Positions 7,471-13,565 of a stretch of 13,565 nucleotides of DNA are shown piece after piece. The notes beneath the pieces are model-generated. The model did no database searches. It saw only the letters and a program-made list of their open reading frames with translations, and was not told where the DNA came from. The translations under genes were made by a program, and so were the position numbers. The stretch is from CAZISM01 sp964541895 (lineage in GTDB: Bacteria; Zhuqueibacterota; Zhuqueibacteria; Residuimicrobiales; Residuimicrobiaceae): contig CAZISM010000139.1 in assembly GCA_964541895.1 (NCBI GenBank), positions 1 to 13,565 on the forward strand, in the 5' to 3' direction. Numbering within the stretch: the first letter of the stretch is position 1; every line of letters starts with the position of its first letter.

Positions 7471-7532
7471 ATTGAGCGATTGCTGCTCCGCTTTGCCGAA
7501 CCGAGAGGGTCCGGCCACCTGCATCGCTCAAT
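7471..7532. repeat. Intergenic hairpin element, downstream copy
   Basis: Bounded by perfect 10-bp inverted repeats (ATTGAGCGAT at 7471-7480, ATCGCTCAAT at 7523-7532). Inside, at 7495-7519, lie GCCGAACC and GGTCCGGCCACC with a five-base spacer, identical in both blocks to the copy at 7093-7117. Starting 7 bp after the stop of the small gene, it could act as a 3'-end structure, but no T-run follows. Confidence 0.55.
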
Positions 7533-7584
7533 ACTGGAAAACGTTATCGCCGTTTTCCCGGCCTAACATGGGGTGTGTGCATCC

Positions 7585-8976
7585 ATGAGCAAGATCAGCG
7601 AGGCAGCTCGGGAAGGTTTTCTCTATCAGCTCTGGATCAACAAACCGTTTCCTCAGCCCTTACCCGGCCTGGACGGCCGTACCGTGCAGATCATTGAAAA
7701 GGGTATTCGAAATTTTGATGCCGGGCCGGACTTTATAAATGCGCTGGTGCGCATCGACGACACCCTCCTGCGCGGTGATGTGGAAATTCATCCGCTCGCC
7801 GGTGACTGGTACAGTCACCGCCACCACAACGATCCCCGATACAACAGCGTCATTCTCCATATCGTAACCCAACAGACCCCTGCCGGTTTCATCACGCTTC
7901 GTCAGGACGGTACGGCGGTGACCACGTTGAATCTCGATGACGCCCTGGAGATGCCGGCAGAGCAGATGGAGTGGGAAAGCTATGCTCTGGCGCCGGCGTT
8001 CCGGCAAGAGTGCGGTCTGGCGCCGCAGCCCTTCGCGGTCAAGGAGCGGATTTTGCGTCACGCCGGCGAAAAGCGGTTGCAGATCAAAGCGCAGCGGTTC
8101 AGCGAACTGCGCAGCACCGCGGATTGGCAACAGATCGTGTATGCCGCCTATGCCACATCGCTGGGTTTTTCGAAAAATCATCTGGCCTTTGCCCGTCTCG
8201 CCCAGATCATGCCGGTGGCAAAACTGTGGCGCTATCTCTGGAACGATCCGCCCGCCATCGGCCTGCAGAAATGCGAGGCCTATCTGTTCGGCGCCGGCGG
8301 CCTGTTGCCGGATGCCATCGGCAGCGACGTTGGCGGCGCCTCATCTGCCGACTATGTGCGCGATCTCATGAAGTGTTGGAATGATTTTCCCGAACGGTTG
8401 AAAACCGATTGTATCCGTGCCGGCACCTGGCAGTTCTTTCGCCTGCGGCCGATGAATTTTCCCACCCGCCGTGTGGCCGCCCTGGCGGGCCTGGTGCTTC
8501 GTTTCAGCGCCGAGGGCTTTATTGCGCCGTTGCTTAAAATAGTGGATCGGCCAAAGGGCCAGAGCAAAAACGCCGCCCGGGAGCTGGAAGAATTGCTGCA
8601 AATCGACAGCCATCCTTACTGGTCCTTTCATTTTCATCTGCACGCACAAGGGAGGCCGGTCCGGGAGCTGCTCGGGCCTCTGCTGGGAAAAGAGCGCAGC
8701 AGGGATATGATCATCAATGTGGCGTTGCCCGTGCTGCTGGCTTTTGGCAAGGAATGCGAGCACCACCATTTGGTGGCGTCGGTTCTCGATCTCTATTCTC
8801 GCTATCCCAGACTGGAAGAGAATGAAATCACCCGCTGGATGCGGCAACGGCTGTTCCCCGAACTTTTGTCCTCAGGCCCGTTCAAGCCGTCGGCCCTGTC
8901 CCAGCAGGGGTTTATTCATTTGTACAAGAGCGTCTGTACCGGCGATGGATTGTGCCGGCGTTGCCTCGACTACTAG
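7585..8976 (+). CDS. DUF2851 family protein
   Basis: 463 residues from ATG 7585; a GTG at 7573 would add four. The N-terminal third carries the conserved core of the family: VQIIEKGIRNFDAGPDF (34-50), LLRGDVEIH (61-69), then DWYSHRHHNDPRYNSVILHIV. The C-terminus ends with a cysteine cluster, CTGDGLCRRC (Cys451, 457, 460), that could bind a metal. DUF2851 proteins are widespread in Bacteroidota and relatives and have no established function that I know of. The acidic and histidine residues in the N-terminal block (Asp49, Asp65, Glu67, His69) hint at a metal-dependent enzyme, possibly nuclease-like, but this is speculation. It appears to be the last gene of its unit, since a separate promoter begins 24 bp after the stop. 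Confidence 0.85.
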   Translation: MSKISEAAREGFLYQLWINKPFPQPLPGLDGRTVQIIEKGIRNFDAGPDFINALVRIDDTLLRGDVEIHPLAGDWYSHRHHNDPRYNSVILHIVTQQTPAGFITLRQDGTAVTTLNLDDALEMPAEQMEWESYALAPAFRQECGLAPQPFAVKERILRHAGEKRLQIKAQRFSELRSTADWQQIVYAAYATSLGFSKNHLAFARLAQIMPVAKLWRYLWNDPPAIGLQKCEAYLFGAGGLLPDAIGSDVGGASSADYVRDLMKCWNDFPERLKTDCIRAGTWQFFRLRPMNFPTRRVAALAGLVLRFSAEGFIAPLLKIVDRPKGQSKNAARELEELLQIDSHPYWSFHFHLHAQGRPVRELLGPLLGKERSRDMIINVALPVLLAFGKECEHHHLVASVLDLYSRYPRLEENEITRWMRQRLFPELLSSGPFKPSALSQQGFIHLYKSVCTGDGLCRRCLDY

Positions 8977-9000
8977 GCAGGCCTGGGACCTTGCTTTTTA

Positions 9001-9029
9001 TTGACTTTTATGGAAAAAATTAGTATAAT
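9001..9029 (+). promoter_or_regulatory. Near-consensus sigma70-type promoter for rsmI
   Basis: TTGACT (9001-9006), a 17-bp spacer and TATAAT (9024-9029): eleven of twelve consensus bases at ideal spacing, in an A/T-rich spacer between the DUF2851 and rsmI genes. It implies a transcript start near 9036 and a leader of about 60 bases. Confidence 0.78.
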
Positions 9030-9082
9030 ATTGGGTTTATTACAATTGTCCATATTTTTTTATCGCGTTGAACCGCTTCGGT

Positions 9083-9086
9083 AGGA
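9083..9086 (+). promoter_or_regulatory. Ribosome binding site supporting a TTG start for rsmI
   Basis: AGGA lies nine bases before TTG 9096 but 27 before the first in-frame ATG (9114). Spacing therefore favours the TTG start, although homologues usually begin close to the ATG position. Confidence 0.45.
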
Positions 9087-9095
9087 TCACAACTG

Positions 9096-9839
9096 TTGTC
9101 ATCAGATGCGAGCATGGTCGAGCCGGGTGTGTTGTATGTGGTCAGTACCCCTATCGGCAACCTGTCCGATATCACGCTGCGAGCCTTGCAGGTTTTGCAG
9201 CAGGTAGACCTGATTGCGGCCGAGGATACCCGCACCAGTCGGGTGTTGCTGCAGCATCACCATATCCCTACGCCGTTGTTCAGCTATCACGATTATAATG
9301 AAGCCAAAGCGGCGCCGATACTTTTAGCCCGGTTGCAGGAAAAGCAAACCGTTGCCCTGATAACGGACGCCGGCACGCCCGGCATCTCTGATCCGGCTTA
9401 TTATATGATTCGAATGGCGTTGGAAGCGGGCATCCCGGTGCAGGCGGTTCCCGGCGCCACGGCCCTGATTCCGGCGCTGGTCATCTCCGGGCTAGCCTGC
9501 GAACGGTTTGTGTTTGAAGGTTTTTTACCGGCTAAAAAAGGGCGGCAGACCAGATTGCAGCAGTTGCAGAACGAACCACGCACCATCGTGTTGTATGAAT
9601 CGCCCCATCGTGTGTTAAAAACGCTGGCTGATCTGCTGGCCGCCCTGGGGGATCGCCGGGTGGCGATTGTGCGGGAATTGACCAAGAAATTTGAGCAGGT
9701 CCTGCGCGGCTCGCTGGCTGAATTTGTCGCGCAACCTGCGCGGGTGATTTTGAAAGGCGAGTTTGTTCTGGTGGTGGAAGGACACCATCGTCGGTTAGCC
9801 AAAACCGGGCAAGACGAAAAGAACGAGTATGAAGATTGA
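9096..9839 (+). CDS. rsmI: 16S rRNA (cytidine(1402)-2'-O)-methyltransferase RsmI
   Basis: 247 residues from TTG 9096 (or 241 from ATG 9114). RsmI uses S-adenosylmethionine to 2'-O-methylate C1402 in the decoding centre of 16S rRNA. The tetrapyrrole-methylase-like fold signatures appear in order: LYVVSTPIGNLSDIT (13-27), EDTRTSR (43-49), LITDAGTPGISDP (88-100), VPGATALIPAL, FEGFLPAKKGR, LYESPHR and VRELTKKFE, ending with GEFVLVVEG. The extra C-terminal helical domain of the 286-residue E. coli enzyme is absent, as in many shorter homologues. The gene has its own strong promoter. Its last 11 bases overlap the start of a probable broken gene. Confidence 0.95.
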   Translation: MSSDASMVEPGVLYVVSTPIGNLSDITLRALQVLQQVDLIAAEDTRTSRVLLQHHHIPTPLFSYHDYNEAKAAPILLARLQEKQTVALITDAGTPGISDPAYYMIRMALEAGIPVQAVPGATALIPALVISGLACERFVFEGFLPAKKGRQTRLQQLQNEPRTIVLYESPHRVLKTLADLLAALGDRRVAIVRELTKKFEQVLRGSLAEFVAQPARVILKGEFVLVVEGHHRRLAKTGQDEKNEYED

Positions 9840-10032
9840 ACGGTTCCCCTTTATTATCAGACAACGCGCTAAAAGACTGCTGCAACCGCTTCTCCTTCTT
9901 TGCGTCCGGCTGCATCTGAATCCCGATTGGTTGACGACCATCTCTTTTTTTTACACGCACCATATCAGCATACCATTTTACCAAGGGTTCGATATGGGAG
10001 CTGGGAAACACCCTGCGCTGCCGGCGCATTAA
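9829..10032 (+). pseudogene. Probable remnant of a CDP-alcohol phosphatidyltransferase gene
   Basis: A 67-codon frame starts at ATG 9829, overlapping the rsmI stop by 11 bp, as in tight operons. Its first 41 residues, notably AKRLLQPLLLLCVRLHLNPD followed by WLTTISFF, resemble the N-terminus of CDP-alcohol phosphatidyltransferases, where a basic helix precedes a PN-x-LT motif and the first membrane helix. The similarity stops at a run of eight Ts (about 9945-9952). The rest of the frame is not hydrophobic, and the family's DxxDGxxAR catalytic motif is not found in any frame before the next gene. Most of the gene is therefore missing, through real deletion or an assembly error. The family call rests on a short segment. 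Confidence 0.4.
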
Positions 10033-10114
10033 AGAGGTATGCTTCCCTCCAGGCAGGCATATTGCAGCTGAGATTTGACGAACGGGGGAATGGCAGATGC
10101 CGACAAGCTAGAGA
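10033..10114. other. Short unexplained spacer before the MATE gene
   Basis: With the tail of the remnant frame (about 9953-10032) this gives about 160 bp with no recognisable coding similarity in any frame, no clear promoter and no terminator. The frame of the following transporter is closed by a TAG at 10109-10111. Confidence 0.3.
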
Positions 10115-11448
10115 ATGACACTATTGCAAAAGCCGTCACACATAGCCACCATATTGAAAACGTCGCTTCCCGCCGTTATCGATCTGGCTTCTCAGACCAT
10201 CATGTGGACCATCGAAGCGATTTTTATCGGCCGTTTGAGCGCTTCGGCCTTTGCAGGTGTGGGACTGGCCATTCAGATCATACTGGTGTTCTTTTCCATC
10301 TTGTTGACGTTTGTGGTCGGCGCCAGCCTGATCATCAACCGGCAGTTGGGGGCCCGCGACTTTTACCAGGCGAATCACATTTTCGGTCAGGCCATGATGA
10401 TGGGCATCATCATGTCGCTGGTGTTCGCCCTGATCTGGTACTCGGGCGCGATTCATATTTTCAAACTCATTCAGGAGGGCGGCACCCGTCTCGCCCGCGA
10501 GTCCGGCGTGACCTATTTGCGCACCGTGGCGCTGTTTGCGCCGCTGCTGATCACGAACTTTGTCGCGGTCGGCATCCTTCGCGCCATCGGTGAAACACGC
10601 ACCTCCATGAAGATCAACGTGACGATCAATTTGATCAACCTGCTGTTGTGTCCGACCCTGATTTTCGGCTGGTTTGGCTTGCCTCGACTGGAAGTGCAAG
10701 GCGCCGCTCTCGCCGTCGGTATAGCCCACAGCATCGGGTTTAGCATGACCTTTTTAATACTGCGCAGCCGCAAGCTGCCGCTGGTGCTCTCGTTCCGCGA
10801 ACTGACTACGCCCAACTGGACGAGCACCAAAGAGCTGTTCAGGTCCGGCCTGCCGACGACCATCGAGCAGCTGACCTGGGCGTTGGGCCAGTTGGTGGTG
10901 ACCAGTTATGCCGCCAGCATCTGGGTGGTGGTGTTGTCCACGCAAACCCTGCTCATGCGCATCCAGGCGGTGCTGTCCATGATCTACATGGGCTTTAGTC
11001 TGGCCGCCATGAGCATCACCGGCAAAAACGTCGGCGCGGCCGAGAAAACCCTGGCTGTGCGCATGGCGCGGACCGCGCACCGCGTCATGGCGGTGTTTGT
11101 CCTTGCCATCGTGGCCCTGATGATGCTGTTTTCGCGGAGTATTGTCAGCATTTTTACCACTGATATCGACACGTTAAACCTGGGGCAGAAAGCGATTTTG
11201 ATTTTTGCCGTAGCCCAGATCCCCAAGGCGATCAATAATGTGGTCAGCGGCAATCTGCGCGGGGTTGGTGAATTAAAGTGGCTGATGTGGAACACCATCC
11301 TCTTTGTCCTGGCGCTGGAAATCGGTCTGAACTATGTCGCCGCCTTTGCCCTGGGGTGGGGATTGTATGGCATTTGGGGCATTCAGACGCTGGATGAAAC
11401 AGTGCGCCTGAGTTTGAATTTCTGGCGTTTTCACCGCGGCAAGTGGCA
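10115..11448 (+). CDS. MATE-family efflux transporter, 3' end lost in gap
   Basis: 444 codons before the N run. ATG 10115 is the first possible start after an in-frame TAG at 10109. The N-terminus (SLPAVIDLASQTIMWTIEAI, then FIGRLSASAFAGVGLA) is the classic first MATE helix pair. The second half repeats the pattern (RSGLPTTIEQLTWALGQLVV), as expected for the two six-helix halves. Polar signatures such as NRQLGA and GILRAIGETRTSMKINV are typical. Such carriers use a sodium or proton gradient to expel cationic drugs or metabolites, or, in related MOP-superfamily members, lipid-linked substrates; the substrate cannot be told here. The last residues before the gap (FWRFHRGKW) match the usual basic tail of these proteins, so only a few residues are probably missing. 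No good ribosome site is seen. Confidence 0.9.
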
Positions 11449-11548
11449 NNNNNNNNNNNNNNNNNNNNNNNNNNNNNNNNNNNNNNNNNNNNNNNNNNNN
11501 NNNNNNNNNNNNNNNNNNNNNNNNNNNNNNNNNNNNNNNNNNNNNNNN
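11449..11548. other. Assembly gap of 100 Ns
   Basis: Exactly 100 Ns, the conventional placeholder for a gap of unknown size. It hides the end of the MATE gene and the start of tmk. The missing tmk N-terminus alone (about 70 residues) needs roughly 210 bp, so the true gap is probably longer than shown. Confidence 0.97.
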
Positions 11549-11965
11549 GAAGCGGCGCGGGCGCAGATGGTGGAAGAGGTGATCAAGCCGGCGCTGGCGG
11601 CGGGAACCATTGTGCTTTGCGACCGTTTATATGATTCGACCACCGCCTATCAGGGGTTTGCCCGCGGTCTGGATCTGACCATGGTCGCACAGGCGAACCG
11701 GATCGGCGCCTGCGGAGTGGTGCCGAATAAAACTTTTTTGCTGGATGTGGACCCTGCCGTCGCCTGGCAGAGAAAAAAGCAGCGTGGTTCCGAATCCGAT
11801 CGTATCGAACAGGAAGGGCTGGCGTTTCAGCGGCAGGTGCGCGCCGGCTATCTCAAGGTGGCGGAAATGGAACCGGACCGCCTGACGGTGATCGACGGTG
11901 CCAGGGATATCGCGACGATCGCTGCCGACATCTGGCAGCAGGTCCGGCCGCTGCTGAACCTATAA
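11549..11965 (+). CDS. tmk: Thymidylate kinase (dTMP kinase), 5' part lost in gap
   Basis: 138 residues of the C-terminal two-thirds remain. Tmk phosphorylates dTMP to dTDP with ATP, an essential step in dTTP supply. Visible signatures are ARAQMVEEVIKPALAAGTIV, the DR motif within CDRLYDSTTAYQG, FARGLD, the hydrophobic strand TFLLDVDP, and the LID region RGSESDRIEQEGLAF. The ATP-binding P-loop near the N-terminus lies in the gap. The stop at 11963-11965 is 21 bp before the S41 peptidase start, so the two are probably co-transcribed. The frame happens to be continuous with that of the transporter across the Ns, but this is an artefact and not a fusion protein. Confidence 0.93.
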   Translation, partial: EAARAQMVEEVIKPALAAGTIVLCDRLYDSTTAYQGFARGLDLTMVAQANRIGACGVVPNKTFLLDVDPAVAWQRKKQRGSESDRIEQEGLAFQRQVRAGYLKVAEMEPDRLTVIDGARDIATIAADIWQQVRPLLNL

Positions 11966-11986
11966 TTTTATACTGGAAGTATCCTT

Positions 11987-13565
11987 ATGAAGAAACAAAT
12001 GTGGTTTTTCCGAATCGTGGCAGTGAGCATCGTTCTGTTGTGGAGCGGTTTTCACACCAGCGCCTGGAGCAGGCCGGAAGACGATCCCTACTATGAAGCC
12101 ATCAAAAATATAAAGCTCTTTGGCCAAATCTACCAGGAGATCAACGATCGGTATATAGAAGAGATCGATGCGGAGAAATTTATTCGGGCCGGCATCGACG
12201 GCATGCTGGACCGGCTCGATCCCTACACCGTCTACCTGGAGCAGGAAGGCCGTGATGAACTGGAGATCATGACCAAGGGCAAATACTATGGCGTGGGCAT
12301 GCGCATCGTGCTGCGCAACGGCTATGCCACCTGCGCCGAACAGCCGTTTCCCGGCAGCCCGGCGTTTCGCGCCGGCATTCGGGAAGGCGACCAGATCATC
12401 GAGATCGATCAAAAGTCCACCAAGGGCGAGCGGCTTTCCGTCACCGCGTCGCGCTTGCGCGGTGAAAAAAAAGGCAGTGAAGTCACTATCAAAATCCGCC
12501 GCCTCGGTGTCCAGGAACCGTTGACCTTTGTGCTGGTGCGTGACGAAATTGTTCCCACCGATATCCAGTACAGCGGTATGGTTGCTCCGGGCATCGGCAT
12601 GGTAAAACTGACCCGTTTCAATCGCGGCGCCGACACCCAGATCGCCGAAGCCATCCAGCGATTAAAGGATCAGGGCCTGCAGGGCTTTATTCTGGATCTG
12701 CGCGGCAATCCCGGCGGCCTGCTGGATCAGGCCGTGGCCGTGGCTGACTTGTTCGTGGCCAAAAACGAACTGATCGTTTACACCGAAGGCCGCGGCGAAT
12801 ACAAGCGTCAGGAGTTTCGCGCCGGCAAGGATCCGATTCTGGGTCAGCTCCCCATGGTGGTTTTGGTGGATGGATACAGTGCTTCAGCCTCGGAAATCGT
12901 AGCCGGTGCTATCCAGGACCTAGATCGCGGCGTTATCGTCGGCCTGCCGAGTTTCGGCAAAGGATTGGTGCAGACCGTCATTCCGTTGGACCGGCGCGGT
13001 GAACAGCAGCTCAAACTGACCACGGCCGCCTATTTTATGCCCAGCGGCCGCGGCATACAAAAGCCGGATATTTTTAACCACGGTCCGCTGTCGGTTTTTA
13101 GCCAGGATAAGGACAAGGCCACGGTGTCGTCGGTGGACGATGAAGCGGAAGAGGAAGAACCGGTTGAAGAGGCAAAACCGGCGGTGGTGGACAGCAGCAG
13201 GATCAAGGCGCAAAGCAAGCCCTTTTATACCAAGAACAAACGCACCATGTTCGGCGGCGGCGGCATCAAACCGGATGTGGATGTGAAAAGCCCCGACTAT
13301 ACCCGTTATGAGCTGGAGCTATTCCGCCGCTCCATGTATTTCAATTTCGGCCTCGACTATGTAGCCAAGCATCCGGACACCAAAAGGGATTTCGAGGTCA
13401 CCGATGCGGTCATGGCCGAATTCGATGCGTTTCTGGCCGGAAAGAAATTTACCTATCATCCGGATGGCTGGGATCACCTGGAAAAGCTGGATAAAACCGC
13501 CCGGGAAAAGGGCTTTATCAACGAAATCGCCAAATCCCTGGAAGCGGTGCGCAACGAATTCGAAC
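11987..13565 (+). CDS. Carboxyl-terminal processing peptidase (S41 family), 3' end outside window
   Basis: 526 codons, open to the window end. The start ATG 11987 follows GGAAG with a seven-base gap. Residues 1-26 form a signal peptide or membrane anchor, placing the enzyme in the periplasm. Domain order is typical for CtpA/Prc-type proteases: helical N-terminus with DRLDPYTVYLE (75-85), a PDZ domain at about 97-172 (YYGVGM, AGIREGDQIIEID), then the S41 core with LDLRGNPGGLL (236-246). The Ser-Lys catalytic pair is Ser300 (in GYSASASE) and Lys325 (in FGKGLVQ), with Gln329. The enzyme trims or degrades envelope proteins near their C-termini. An acidic, low-complexity insert (DDEAEEEEPVEEAKP, 384-398) interrupts the region after the core. 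The length suggests only a short tail is missing. Confidence 0.93.
   Translation, partial: MKKQMWFFRIVAVSIVLLWSGFHTSAWSRPEDDPYYEAIKNIKLFGQIYQEINDRYIEEIDAEKFIRAGIDGMLDRLDPYTVYLEQEGRDELEIMTKGKYYGVGMRIVLRNGYATCAEQPFPGSPAFRAGIREGDQIIEIDQKSTKGERLSVTASRLRGEKKGSEVTIKIRRLGVQEPLTFVLVRDEIVPTDIQYSGMVAPGIGMVKLTRFNRGADTQIAEAIQRLKDQGLQGFILDLRGNPGGLLDQAVAVADLFVAKNELIVYTEGRGEYKRQEFRAGKDPILGQLPMVVLVDGYSASASEIVAGAIQDLDRGVIVGLPSFGKGLVQTVIPLDRRGEQQLKLTTAAYFMPSGRGIQKPDIFNHGPLSVFSQDKDKATVSSVDDEAEEEEPVEEAKPAVVDSSRIKAQSKPFYTKNKRTMFGGGGIKPDVDVKSPDYTRYELELFRRSMYFNFGLDYVAKHPDTKRDFEVTDAVMAEFDAFLAGKKFTYHPDGWDHLEKLDKTAREKGFINEIAKSLEAVRNEFE

Noticed and set aside
10075..10593. 172-codon + strand frame starting before the MATE gene
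   Set aside because: It runs out of frame through the unmistakable MATE N-terminus; its product is rich in His and Arg and is not family-like.

Overview
The window looks like a metagenome-derived scaffold piece from a bacterium of the Fibrobacterota-Chlorobiota-Bacteroidota (FCB) supergroup, most like candidate lineages such as KSB1, Calditrichota, Marinimicrobia or Ignavibacteria. This rests on gene families: two secreted proteins with type-IX-secretion (T9SS) type A C-terminal sorting domains, a PorV/PorQ-family outer-membrane protein, a GWxTD-domain protein and a DUF2851 protein. One clean promoter is of the E. coli sigma70 type rather than the Bacteroidota type, which argues mildly against Bacteroidota proper. 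Exact taxonomy is inference. A run of exactly 100 Ns (11449-11548) is a scaffold gap placeholder. All genes lie on the + strand.

Layout. (1) Secretion and cell-surface block, 1-6972: the 3' part of a large secreted protein with a C-terminal sorting domain; a PorV/PorQ-like barrel gene, followed by a very clear intrinsic terminator; a 216-bp spacer holding a 48-bp repeat-like element and a possible promoter; then a two-gene unit made of a GWxTD protein and a secreted subtilisin (S8, CspA-like layout) with its own sorting domain. (2) 6973-8976: a 100-residue coiled-coil protein between two related hairpin-forming intergenic elements, then a DUF2851 protein. (3) 9001-11448: a near-consensus promoter, rsmI (16S rRNA 2'-O-methyltransferase), a probable broken CDP-alcohol phosphatidyltransferase remnant overlapping the rsmI end, and a MATE-family transporter that runs into the gap. 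(4) 11549-13565: the 3' two-thirds of thymidylate kinase (tmk) and, 21 bp later, a C-terminal-processing (S41) peptidase that runs off the window.

How they fit together: in the first block, T9SS would carry the sorting-domain proteins across the outer membrane and a PorV-type protein is the known shuttle for such cargo, so the cargo/PorV neighbourhood is functionally coherent. The second half is mostly housekeeping (rRNA modification, dTTP synthesis, envelope proteolysis). I found no tRNA, rRNA, CRISPR array, insertion sequence or phage gene. No clearly new multi-gene system is evident. The most unexplained structures are the two kinds of intergenic repeat-like element and the broken gene after rsmI.
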